DNA of 64,000 bases, taken from JAGNDO01 sp963704975 (lineage in GTDB: Bacteria > Chloroflexota > Anaerolineae > Caldilineales > Caldilineaceae). Position 1 is the stretch's first letter; each line of letters begins with the position of its first letter. Below, piece after piece: positions 48,432-56,689 of the stretch. Where the stretch lies: the NCBI GenBank assembly GCA_963704975.1, contig CAVPIK010000044.1, positions 62,001 to 126,000 on the forward strand, in the 5' to 3' direction. The notes below the pieces were generated by a model, which was given only the letters and a program-made list of their open reading frames with translations, searched no databases and was not told the DNA's origin. A program made the translations under genes and the position numbers.

Positions 48432-48435
48432 CCCA

Positions 48436-48504
48436 GTTCGTAGTAGGCGCTTTAGCGCCCCGCAGGTCAACGACCTGCGGGGCGCTAAAGCGCCTACTAC
48501 GAAC
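48436..48504. repeat. Perfect 69-bp palindrome
   Basis: The arms 48,436-48,468 and 48,472-48,504 (33 bp) are fully complementary around AAC. The sequence contains TAGTAGGCGCTTTAGCGCC and CGCAGGTC. It has no T run, so it may be a dispersed palindrome that also protects or terminates the giant transcript. Confidence 0.9.
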
Positions 48505-48510
48505 CTTTGA

Positions 48511-48567
48511 AGAGGAGTGAGCATCCTCAGATGCGAACCGTTCGCATCTGAGAATGCTCACTCCTCT
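48511..48567. repeat. Second palindrome, 28-bp arms
   Basis: The arms 48,511-48,538 and 48,540-48,567 are complementary with one mismatch and a single central base. The outer sequence is AGAGGAGTGAGCAT. It lies 6 bp after the first palindrome and just upstream of the C25 peptidase start. Confidence 0.9.
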
Positions 48568-48593
48568 GTGGAGGATGTGAGTGAGTTTTTGTG

Positions 48594-51500
48594 ATGTCAA
48601 CCACTTGTCATAAAAAATATGCCCGTACAATTCAACAGAGGATTCGCCATCTGGCGGTGATCGTCCTGGCGCTGACTGTGCTGGGCGGGGCACTGCCCGT
48701 GGCGGCCCAGGTGCCCCCGCCCACTCCCGGCCTGAGGGTCGCCGAGAGCCGGGCGGATGGCCTTGCCCTCTCTTGGCATCTGCCGCAGGTGGACCCGGCG
48801 GATCTGGCCGCGGGGCGGTGGGACGCGCTGGTCAAGGCCGGGGCGTCCACGGTGATCGACCAGAATGGGGTGCGGTTGCCGGTCTTTGGCGGGCTGCTGG
48901 CCATCCCGGCGGGGGTGTCCGCCACTGTGCGGGTGGAGAATGCAGTCTGGGAAAGTGTGGGGCTGACGGCTCCCTTGGCTGTGGCGGAGAGCCGGCGGGC
49001 AATGCTGCCGGGCTTTGGTCTGCCCCAAGGCCGGGAGAATCCGGCGCAACTGGTGCAGCAGGGGCTGGCGGGGACGCTGCCCTTTGCTCAAATTCAAGTG
49101 ACTCCCGTGCGCTATGACCCGGGCGGCGCAGACGTTGACCGTGCTGCGCAGCGCCGATCTGGTGGTGGCGTGGGGCGAAGCGGGGGGCGGCATGAGTGTG
49201 GGCCAGCCCGACGTCGGGGACGACCCGGTGCGGGAGATGATGACGCCCCAGTTGCTGAATCCGGCGGATGCGGCAAGCTTTGTACAGCCCCGTCAGGCCG
49301 AGGCCGACGCTGGGCAGATCTACAATCCGCCGGCCTTGGTGGCGGGGAGCTTCAAGCTGACTGTGAACGAGTCGGGTATCTATGGGGTGACGGGGCAGCA
49401 GTTGGCCCAGGCCGGGTTGACTTTGGCCGGGGTGAACCCCCTCAACCTGCAAGTGTGGTGGCAGGGGCGAATGGCGGCCACGGAGTTGGTGGGGATGGCC
49501 GATGGCCGGTTTGACCCGGCGGATCAGGTGCGCTTCTATATTCCGCCTTGGACCAGCCCTTGGGAGACGACCCAAGTGGCGTGGATCAGCACCCAGCCCA
49601 CGGCGGCCGGCCTGGTCAGCCGCATGGGCCAGCGGGATGTGACGCCGCGCAAAGGCGATCTGCCTTCGACCAGCAGCTTTTCCCTGACCCGGTCGGTGGA
49701 GGAAAACCATCTCTACGATTCGGTCTTTCCGCCGGGCAGCGCCCTCGACGGCGTGGACCACTGGTTTTGGCAGAGCAGTAGCTTTATGGACGGCAACCCA
49801 GATGGCCAGGTGTCCGGGGTGGTGAATATCCCTGTTTTGACCGAACCGGCCCAACTGCGGGTTAGCTTTGAGGCCTATGTCAGCGCGGTGCATCAGGCGG
49901 GCATCCGGCTCAACGGGGTGGCGGTGGGGGTGGCCGAGTGGAGCCGCAAACGGGCCCACACCGCGGTGATCGATCTGCCGCCGGGGCTGTTGCGTGTGGG
50001 GGACAACACGGTGAGCGTGGGCACGGGTGCGTTTGGCGTGCAGGGCAACGGGATCTTGCTGGATCGAGTGGAGGTGGTGCAGCGTCAACCCTATGTGGCC
50101 GAGAGCAACCGGCTGGCGTTCGTGGGGGCATCCGGCACGCTGACCCGCACCTATGTGGTGCGGGGCTTTGATGCCGGGGAGGTGCTGCTCTACGATGTGG
50201 CGGACCCGTTCAACCCCCAGCGCTTGACCGGGGCGGCGGACCGCTTCCAGGTGGATCTCTTCCTGCCCTGGGTGGGCCGGGGATTGTCCACGGCCAAGAA
50301 GGTGCCTCTGTCGGCGGGTGATCCCCTAGGCCCCAACGAGGTTGACCCGATCTTGCCTGCAACGGCGAGTGGGGGAGCTGCGCAGCGGGTGGCCTTTTTC
50401 ACCGACAAAGCCGATGGCTTGAACCAGGATCGCAGCTATGTGGCGGTGCAGGCCAGCGCCGTGCGTTCGCCGAGCGCAATTGTGGCGGATGCGCCCAGCG
50501 CTTGGCATACCTATGCCGGGGCGGACTATCTGATCATCAGCCATGCCAGTTTTGTGGCGGCCGTGCAGCCCTTGGCCGACTTCCGGCGCAGTCGGGGGTT
50601 GAGCGTGGTGACGGTGAATGTGGCGGACCTCTACGACGAGTTCAGCGGCGGCAATGTGGACCCGGAGGGGATCCGCCAGGCCATCGCCCATGCCTATGCC
50701 AACTGGCCCACGCCGCCCCGCTTTGTGCTGTTGGTGGGGGATGGCACCTACGATTTTAAGAATTTCTCCGGCTATGGCGGGCCGACCTTTTTGCCCCCGT
50801 ATCTGGCCTATGTGGACCCGTGGCTGGGCGAGGTGGCCGCGGACAACCGCTATGCCGCGGTGGCCGGGGACGACCTGATCCCGGACGTGCTGCTTGGGCG
50901 CATCCCCGCCCAGACCCCGGCGGATGTGACGGCGGTGGTGAACAAGACCATCGCCTATGAGCAGCAAGCCCTGGCCGGGTGGCCCAGTTGGAAAAACCGG
51001 CTGAGCTATGTGACGGACAACGCCTATGATCTCCAGGATGTGTGGGATGGGGCCGGGGATTTTATCGCCGAGGCGGAGGCGGCCATTGCGGCCCAGCCTT
51101 TGCCCGCGGGCTTCCAGAATCTGCGTTACTATTATGATCCCTCGTCCTTCAACCCTGGCAACCAATCCTGGCGGTATAGCAACGACCAGACCATGAAGAG
51201 TGCCGTGCAGAGCAGTTTGGCCAACGGCATCTTTTTGGCCAGCTTTATCGGCCACAGCAGCCAGTCCCAGTGGGCGTCCGAGCGCTTTGTGCATATGAGC
51301 GAGGTGCCGGGCATCAACACGGAGGGGCGGCTGCCCGTGGTGTTGGAGATGACCTGTTTGACCAGCTATTTCATCATGCCCGACCGCCAATCCTTGGACG
51401 AGGTGTGGGTGACCACGCCAGTGCGGGGCGCGGTGGCGACCGTGGGGCCATCGGGCTTTGGGGTGCTCAACGGCCACGGGGATCTGCATGAGGGGATCAA

Positions 51501-51651
51501 CCGGGCCATCTTCACCGACCGGGTGGCTACCCTTGGGGATGCCTTGCTGGCGGGCAAGATCAACCTGGCCGCCACGGGCGCACACCAAGATCTGCTGGAC
51601 ACCTTCATGATCCTGGGTGACCCGGCGCTGGGCTGGCATTTGCCCAACTGA
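48594..51651 (+). CDS. Secreted C25 family (gingipain/PorU-clan) cysteine peptidase, one frame break
   Basis: ATG at 48,594 (a GTG lies directly before it), with a signal peptide (HLAVIVLALTVLGGALPVAAQ). The first frame reads to VTPVRYDP at about 49,120 and the next frame continues AAQTLTVLRSADLVVAWGE, so one extra G in CCGGGCGGCG explains the break. Total about 1,018 residues. Beta-rich N-terminal half; the C25 catalytic domain runs from ADYLIISHASF (50,520) to the end. The catalytic His is in FIGHSSQSQW (codon 51,252) and the Cys in EMTCLTSYF (codon 51,355), with LLVGDGTYDF and GRIPAQTPADV as family landmarks. It ends ILGDPALGWHLPN without a sorting tail. Placed between the giant protein and the exosortase genes, it may process surface proteins; a sortase-like role as for PorU is inference only. 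Confidence 0.85.
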
Positions 51652-51728
51652 TCGGCCTCTGGCATAATCATACAATATCTTTTTGTTCGAGTTTACCCTC
51701 TGATCACTTTTTGAAAAGGAAACAAACC

Positions 51729-52040
51729 ATGATTTCGACACTGTCACACAAATCTTCGGCCTGGAAATTGAGTCTGTTGCTGGTGATGATCCTGGGCATG
51801 GCCCTGATGTTGACCGTGGCTGGCCAGATGTCTGTGGCGGCCCAGGGCGAAGTGGTGCCCGCGGCCATCACCGACACGCCGACGCCCGTGGCTACGTCCA
51901 CGCCAGTGCCTTCGGCCACGGCCACCCCCATCCCCGGCACGGCCCCTGTGGCCATTCCTGAACCCTTCACCATTTTGTTGTTTGGCGGTGGGATCGCAGC
52001 CTTGTCCGCAGCGGTGGCGGCCAAACGCCGTCAGGAGTAG
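51729..52040 (+). CDS. Small PEP-CTERM protein (exosortase substrate)
   Basis: 103 residues from the ATG at 51,729, with AAGGA 8 nt upstream. Order: signal peptide (LSLLLVMILGMALMLTVAGQ), a Pro/Thr-rich stalk (DTPTPVATSTPVPSATATPI), then the tripartite C-terminus IPEPFTILLFGGGIAALSAA followed by AKRRQE, i.e. PEP motif, membrane helix, basic end. This is the standard signal for cleavage by exosortase. The exosortase gene starts 5 bp downstream. There is almost no other domain, so it may be a marker, spacer or anchoring partner. Confidence 0.88.
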   Translation: MISTLSHKSSAWKLSLLLVMILGMALMLTVAGQMSVAAQGEVVPAAITDTPTPVATSTPVPSATATPIPGTAPVAIPEPFTILLFGGGIAALSAAVAAKRRQE

Positions 52041-52045
52041 CCCGA

Positions 52046-52921
52046 TTGACCACGCAACAAAAGCCCGACGCTCGCTCCTCTGGCTGGATCTGGATCGGCG
52101 CCGGGCTTCTGTTTGTCCTGCTGACGGGGCCGGTATGGCGCTGGCTGTGGGGCGAATGGATGCAGAACGAGTATTATAGCCACGGCCCGCTGGTGGCCGG
52201 GGTGGCGGTCTATCTTGGCTGGCGGCGGCTGCATCTGCAGCGGCGTCTGAGTCGGGGGGCGGGCTTGCCCATTCCCATGACGCCGGACAATCGGGGCCTG
52301 ATCCTGTTGGCCGGGGGACTGCTGGCGTATCTCTGGTTCTATCAGGATCGGGCCTTTTTCTTGGCCGCTTTTGGCATGATTGGGGTGCTGGCCGGCGGGG
52401 TGTGGACCTTGGGGGGGCTGGGGTTGCTGCGTCTGCTGGCCTTCCCCGTGGGCTATCTGCTCTTGATGGTCCCGTTGCCCTTTATCGAGCGGGCCACCCT
52501 GCCCCTGGCCCTGTGGACCGGTCTCTGCTCCGGCACTTTGGTGCAATGGCTGGGGCTGGATGTGGTGATCAACGGCGCGGCGGTGACCCTGCCCAATGCC
52601 AACTTGGTGGTGGGCGCGCAGTGCAGCGGCATCAACTCGTTGATTGCGTTGACCGCGCTGATGGTCCTGGCCGCCTATGTGCTGCGGGGTCCCCTGTGGG
52701 GCAAGGTGATCCTGGTGGGGATGGCTGTGCCCCTGGCCCTGTTGGGCAACATCTTGCGGGTGGCCAACCTGATCATCGTGGCCCGCTTCGCCGGGGTGGA
52801 TGCCGCCTTCACCTTCTACCACGATCTCTCCGGCCCCCTCTTCTTTCTGATCGTCTTGCTGCTTCTCATTCCACTGACCCGGGCGCTGAAATGTACGGAC
52901 CTTCGACTCGACGTACTGTAA
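52046..52921 (+). CDS. xrt: Exosortase
   Basis: 291 residues from a TTG start at 52,046, with AGGAG inside the end of the preceding gene. A polytopic membrane protein of about eight helices. It carries the signature of exosortases: the Cys in VVGAQCSGINSLIALTAL, the Arg in GNILRVANLIIVA, and the His in FTFYHDLSG. Known exosortases cleave PEP-CTERM proteins at the outer face of the cytoplasmic membrane. Its 3' end overlaps the EpsI gene by 31 bp. Confidence 0.93.
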   Translation: MTTQQKPDARSSGWIWIGAGLLFVLLTGPVWRWLWGEWMQNEYYSHGPLVAGVAVYLGWRRLHLQRRLSRGAGLPIPMTPDNRGLILLAGGLLAYLWFYQDRAFFLAAFGMIGVLAGGVWTLGGLGLLRLLAFPVGYLLLMVPLPFIERATLPLALWTGLCSGTLVQWLGLDVVINGAAVTLPNANLVVGAQCSGINSLIALTALMVLAAYVLRGPLWGKVILVGMAVPLALLGNILRVANLIIVARFAGVDAAFTFYHDLSGPLFFLIVLLLLIPLTRALKCTDLRLDVL

Positions 52922-53603
52922 TCCTAGCGGGCCTCATGGTGGCCGTGGCCATCGTGGCGGTCTACGCGCCCAACTTGCTGGGGTCCGCCCGGCCTGGGTC
53001 CGCAGATCTGGCGCGCAGACCGGCTACGCCTATGTGGCGGATCTGGATTTCTGGCAGCGCACCCAGCGGGAACAGCGGGTGACGGCCACCGTGCCCCTGG
53101 ATCTGGCCCACGATCTGACCGCCCAAATTCCCCTGACCCTGGGCAAATGGACCGGGGAAGATGTGCCCCAATCCAACATCGAGGTCTTCATCCTGCTGGA
53201 GCCGGAGCAATATGTGCAGCGGCTCTATCGGGATGACCAGGGCCGCTATGTGTGGCTGAGCCTGATCGGCGGGCGCAGTTCGCAACCCTTCCACCCGCCG
53301 GATCTCTGCTACGATGCCGACGGCTGGCGCACGGCCATGACCTCCAAAGCCGTGGCCCTGCCCGATGGCGGCGAGATCTACGGTCTGTGGATGGAGGCGG
53401 ACAAGCCCATCCCCGGCGGCGCGGATGAGGAGCATCTGATCTTCTATTTTTACCTCTTCCCCGACGCAAACCGCAACCCGGCGGATGGCATCGTGCTGGT
53501 CAAGCTGACCTCGCCCCGCTATGGGTCCAGCGAGGAGACCCTGGCCGTGCAGCAAGATCTGCTGGGCCATCTGCTTGCCCAGGCCCAGGAGCCGGGATCA
53601 TGA
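52891..53603 (+). CDS. Exosortase-associated EpsI-type protein, one frame break
   Basis: The ATG at 52,891 overlaps the exosortase end. A membrane segment follows (VILAGLMVAVAIVAVYAPNLL). After about 53,010 the protein continues in another frame (GYAYVADLDFWQRTQREQ) and ends at 53,603. The family signature H.P..CY...GW is present as HPPDLCYDADGW. EpsI-type (DUF3485) proteins accompany exosortases, sometimes fused to them, in export of polysaccharide and PEP-CTERM proteins. The break fits one missing base or two extra near GGCGCGCAG. Confidence 0.82.
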
Positions 53604-53711
53604 CTCTTCGTAGCGACCAGTACCCCTCGGCTCTGCCAGTATTGGGGGAGACCCGACTGGCCACGGACTCGGCTCGAGCGAGGGTTTCCTCTTACGTGCT
53701 TTGCCGAGACC

Positions 53712-54239
53712 ATGACCCGGCTGGCGCTCAACGGGGCGCTTGGGATCGGACTGATCCTGGTGTTGACAGCTTGTGGCTCACCTGCCCCGTCCCCACTGCC
53801 TGCCCCTGTCGCGCCGCCCCCCTTGGCCGGTTCTTGCGGTTTGGGCAGTTTTGAAAATGACGAAGCGGCTATTTCTGCCCTGATCCACGCCGAAGGTGGC
53901 TTTGTGGCGGGTCAAGACATTGGGGGGCTGATGGCCTTGTGGGACAGCGCTGGCGCTGTCGTGGACGCGGCCCACACGCCAGGCGTGGCCGAGGACGATC
54001 AACGCTGGGATGGGGTGGACGCCATCCGCCATCGCTATCTCTATTTGGTCTTCCCCGGCGCACCGGCCCAGGCCACCCCTGGGCAGATGGCCGTACAGAT
54101 CGACGGCGACCAAGCCACGGTCACCGCCACCACCCAGATCGGGGACGAGGTCTCCCCCGGCGGCGACCGCTGGGATCTGGTGCGCTCCCCGGCTGGCTGC
54201 TGGGTGATCCGGCAGCTTACGTTTAATTTGGAAGAGTGA
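53712..54239 (+). CDS. Lipoprotein with NTF2/SnoaL-like domain
   Basis: 175 residues. The signal ends with lipobox LTAC (IGLILVLTACGS), followed by a Pro-rich linker. The remainder (NDEAAISALIHAEGGFVAGQ, LMALWDSAGAVVD, then WDLVRSPAGCWVIRQLTF) has the layout of a SnoaL/DUF4440-like cone fold, which often binds small ligands or modifies partner proteins. It sits 109 bp behind EpsI and 30 bp before the thioredoxin fusion. Specific function unknown. Confidence 0.7.
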   Translation: MTRLALNGALGIGLILVLTACGSPAPSPLPAPVAPPPLAGSCGLGSFENDEAAISALIHAEGGFVAGQDIGGLMALWDSAGAVVDAAHTPGVAEDDQRWDGVDAIRHRYLYLVFPGAPAQATPGQMAVQIDGDQATVTATTQIGDEVSPGGDRWDLVRSPAGCWVIRQLTFNLEE

Positions 54240-54269
54240 GTTTCGCTCAAAGCCCAACCTGGAGTTTCC

Positions 54270-55592
54270 ATGTCCGATCCCAGCCCTGTTTTTGACCCAA
54301 ATACGCCGGAACAACCATCGCCTGCCTCCAAGCGATCTAATCGGTTAGGCCAGCTTTTCTTGCTCGTCCTTGTGCCCGCGATCTTGCTGGGCGGGCTGAT
54401 CTTGGGCTTTCGGGCCTTGTCTGGTGATGGCGGGACAACCACTGCCGCACTCCCGGCAGAAGTGCCCACGGCGCTGCCCTCGCCTGGGCCCACGGTTGTC
54501 CCCACGCTTCTCTCCGTGAATACCCCGATCCTGACTCTGGCCCCTACTCTGGCGCCGACGGATACGCCCGCACCCCTCCCCACCCCGACCGTGACCGCAA
54601 CCCCCGTCCCCCCGGAGCAGGTCGTGGCTGTGGTCAACGGGCAGGTGGTCAGCGCCGAGAGCGTGCGCATTGCCCAGGCGGTGGACGCGGCCATGGCGGA
54701 TCTGTTGGACCGTCCCGCAGAGGCCCAGGTCACCCTGTTGGAGCGGGTGATCAACCTGGAGCTGACGCGCCAGGCCGCGGATCTGGTCGGCTTTGTGCTG
54801 GACCCTGCCCAGGTGGCCCTGACCCAGGCCCAATTGTTGACCGGAAATGGCCGCACGGTGGAGGATCTGACCCGCAGCTTAGGCCAGGGGGATGTCACCC
54901 TGGCCCAGTTCCAGGGCTATCTGGGCCAGCTATTGCGCTCGGAACAGTTCTTGCGCCAGCAGGCCCAAGCCCAGGGCAGCAGCAGCGCAGAGGTGCTTCA
55001 GCGCACCCAGGATCAGGCCCAGATCAGTCTGGGGCTGGCCGCGGAGGCCGTGGCCGCCCTCCCCACGCCCGTGCCCCCTCTGGCCCAACCGACAGCCGAA
55101 CCGGTGGCCGAAGCCCCCGCGCCCACCCCGGATCTGGCCGAACGGGTGCGGGGCATTTCGCCAGGTCAACTGCTGCCGGACTTTCTGCTGCCCGTGGTCG
55201 CGCCCGAAGGCGGGGCCGCCACCACCAACCTCACCGCCAATGAGTTGATCGGCACCCCATCGGTACTCAGCTTCTACACCACTTGGTGTCCGTATTGCGA
55301 GCGGCAGACGCCGATCTTGGTGGACAGCTACGCCTCCGCGGCGGCCCAAGGGGTGCGCTTTGTGGGCATTGATGTCAAGGAGCCCAATGAGGTGGCCATG
55401 CCCTACATCCAAGGCCACGGCATCCCCTACCCGGTTCTGTTGGACGAGAGCGGTAGTGTGGCCGCGGCCTACGGCGTGCCCGGCTATCCCACCACCTACT
55501 TCCTGGATCGCCAGGGTCAGATCGTCGATCGACACATCGGCGCGCTGACCGCGGAGCAGTTGACCGCCTTTTTGGTCCGGATCACGGAGTAG
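54270..55592 (+). CDS. Membrane-anchored SurA-N-like / TlpA-type thioredoxin fusion
   Basis: 440 residues. Order: cytoplasmic Pro/Ser-rich start; membrane helix at about 30-50 (LFLLVLVPAILLGGLILGF); Thr/Pro-rich linker; a helical region from about 115 (VVAVVNGQVVSAESVRIAQA, then TLLERVINLELTRQAADLVG) like the N-terminal chaperone part of SurA/PrsA-type foldases; a second Pro-rich linker; and a TlpA/ResA redoxin domain with FYTTWCPYCERQTPILV (Cys340, Cys343) and the cis-Pro loop GVPGYPTTYFLD. It should act outside the membrane as a thiol oxidoreductase with a client-binding arm. No rotamase domain is seen. The location suggests help in folding the exported surface proteins. Confidence 0.83.
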   Translation: MSDPSPVFDPNTPEQPSPASKRSNRLGQLFLLVLVPAILLGGLILGFRALSGDGGTTTAALPAEVPTALPSPGPTVVPTLLSVNTPILTLAPTLAPTDTPAPLPTPTVTATPVPPEQVVAVVNGQVVSAESVRIAQAVDAAMADLLDRPAEAQVTLLERVINLELTRQAADLVGFVLDPAQVALTQAQLLTGNGRTVEDLTRSLGQGDVTLAQFQGYLGQLLRSEQFLRQQAQAQGSSSAEVLQRTQDQAQISLGLAAEAVAALPTPVPPLAQPTAEPVAEAPAPTPDLAERVRGISPGQLLPDFLLPVVAPEGGAATTNLTANELIGTPSVLSFYTTWCPYCERQTPILVDSYASAAAQGVRFVGIDVKEPNEVAMPYIQGHGIPYPVLLDESGSVAAAYGVPGYPTTYFLDRQGQIVDRHIGALTAEQLTAFLVRITE

Positions 55593-55689
55593 GGAAGCTG
55601 TATACGTCGCCAGGTCTCCACGTCTCCACGGCCCGGCGTTGCACCGTGCTTCCCTGGCGAGAGAAATCGCTTGCGTTTGGGTGCAATTC

Positions 55690-55799
55690 AATTGGGTGTG
55701 TTCAAAATGAATTAGGGGAGTTCGCACCCCCTGGTGCGAACGGGTCTGCACCAGGGGGTGCAGACTCCTCGGCCCAATTCGTTTTGAACACACCCAAAT
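55690..55799. repeat. Nested palindromic element with two inner hairpins
   Basis: The outer arms (TGGGTGTGTTCAAAA... and its complement, about 24 bp, one or two mismatches) enclose two small hairpins, GTTCGCACC-CCCT-GGTGCGAAC and GTCTGCACC-AGGG-GGTGCAGAC. The first shares its core with the element at 1370-1450. It lies in the gap between the thioredoxin fusion and the cold-shock gene. Confidence 0.8.
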
Positions 55800-55800
55800 A

Positions 55801-55836
55801 AAAAAGGGACTGGCTCGAAAGCCAGTCCCTTTTTTT
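55801..55836. terminator. Intrinsic terminator (bidirectional)
   Basis: The stem AAAAAGGGACTGGCT pairs with AGCCAGTCCCTTTTT around CGAA, with T runs on both strands. It ends the plus-strand surface-protein locus and, 33 bp past its stop, the minus-strand cold-shock gene. Confidence 0.92.
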
Positions 55837-55868
55837 GTTCTATTTAACCTAAACAGGTTGAAACCTGA

Positions 55869-56078
55869 TTAGACCCGGCGCACGTTGGCGGCGTTGGGGC
55901 CCTTGGGACCCTCTTCGATGGAGAATTCGACTTTGTCGCCTTCAGCCAGGGTGCGGAAGCCTTCGGCCATGATGGCGCTGTGGTGGACGAAGACGTCCTT
56001 ACCACCACCATGCTCGATGAAGCCGAAGCCCTTTTGATCGCTGAACCATTTGACGGTGCCGGTTACATTTTCACTCAT
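55869..56078 (-). CDS. Cold-shock domain protein (CspA family)
   Basis: 69 residues, the full length of the family. Both RNA-binding motifs are present: KGFGFI (RNP1) and VFVHHSAI (RNP2), after TGTVKWFSDQ. The ribosome site GAGGAG lies 9 nt upstream of the ATG. CSPs bind single-stranded RNA/DNA and melt RNA structure. A good promoter about 160 bp upstream and a terminator hairpin in the leader suggest regulation at the RNA level. Confidence 0.95.
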   Translation of the reverse strand: MSENVTGTVKWFSDQKGFGFIEHGGGKDVFVHHSAIMAEGFRTLAEGDKVEFSIEEGPKGPNAANVRRV

Positions 56079-56156
56079 TGTTTAAAACTCCTCAGTCTTG
56101 AAATACTACATAAAAGGTATCGATACAAAACGTCGGAATTTCTAAAAACAATGAAT

Positions 56157-56195
56157 AAAAAAACGCTATTCAGAGTTGGCTCCCTGAACAGCGTT
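56157..56195 (-). terminator. Intrinsic terminator inside the cold-shock gene leader
   Basis: On the minus strand AACGCTGTTCAG pairs with CTGAATAGCGTT (one mismatch, 10-nt loop), followed by seven T. It lies between the promoter (56,237-56,265) and the start codon (56,078), the position of an attenuator. It could instead end a small RNA. Confidence 0.75.
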
Positions 56196-56236
56196 ATTAC
56201 GCAATTTCGTCAGAACTTTCAACATCTTGTGTCAAC

Positions 56237-56265
56237 ACTATACCTCGGTTGCCGGTGCCTGTCAA
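56237..56265 (-). promoter_or_regulatory. Promoter of the cold-shock gene
   Basis: On the minus strand TTGACA (56,260-56,265), a 17-bp spacer and TATAGT (56,237-56,242) are near-consensus. Transcription would start near 56,230, giving a leader of about 150 nt. Confidence 0.75.
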
Positions 56266-56279
56266 ATCGGACAACGTGT

Positions 56280-56380
56280 GAATTGAGAATGGAAATTTGA
56301 AAATGGGGAAGTCTTAATGATGTGGAGCCGGACCTCCTGCCAATAAAACTTCCCAATTTTCAAATTTCCATTCTCAATTC
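56280..56380. repeat. Inverted repeat with 33-bp arms
   Basis: The arms 56,280-56,312 and 56,348-56,380 (GAATTGAGAATGGAAATTTG...) are complementary with a single mismatch and a 35-bp spacer. It is AT-rich, unlike its surroundings, and separates the cold-shock gene from the lacI-type gene. Confidence 0.85.
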
Positions 56381-56392
56381 GAAAATTGGGTA

Positions 56393-56431
56393 TTGACAAA
56401 GCTCAAAAACCGTGTTAGTGTAACGATACAC
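56393..56431 (+). promoter_or_regulatory. Possible promoter with LacI-type operator O1
   Basis: TTGACA at 56,393-56,398 is followed by the palindromic GTGTAACGATACAC at 56,418-56,431, overlapping where a -10 box would be. No good -10 is seen, so the promoter is tentative; the operator is supported by its exact second copy at 56,630. Confidence 0.5.
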
Positions 56432-56629
56432 CCAATTGCAACACAAATTGATTCCCACCAGACCGCTCAATCGGCCATTTCGGTGAATCCGCCCCCTTTT
56501 GAATGATTTCCTGACTTTTATTCCGTGTATTGGGCTTTTATTCATCTGATTTGCCCTTTTTGTCTCCCAATCGAAGCAACCTATCCCTTGTCGTACCGCA
56601 CCACACGGGTGAACCTTTTGAGTTTTTCA

Positions 56630-56643
56630 GTGTAACGATACAC
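56630..56643 (+). promoter_or_regulatory. LacI-type operator O2
   Basis: Second exact copy of GTGTAACGATACAC, extended here to AGTGTA-ACGA-TACACT. It lies 46 bp before the regulator's ATG and 212 bp from O1. The length and central CG are typical of LacI/GalR-family operators; spacing allows looping between the two sites. Confidence 0.7.
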
Positions 56644-56689
56644 TTGCCCCGTTAATTCTCATTTTGTCCACAGACGCAGAAGGTCTCTC

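Noticed and set aside
10803..48431. Programmed ribosomal frameshifting as the cause of the breaks
   Set aside because: Dozens of breaks occur at unrelated sequences without slippery heptamers or stable downstream structure, and other genes in the window are broken in the same manner.
53600..53854. A small gene between EpsI and the lipoprotein (ATG at 53,600)
   Set aside because: The translation has no recognisable feature and overlaps the lipoprotein signal peptide in another frame; no ribosome site stands out.
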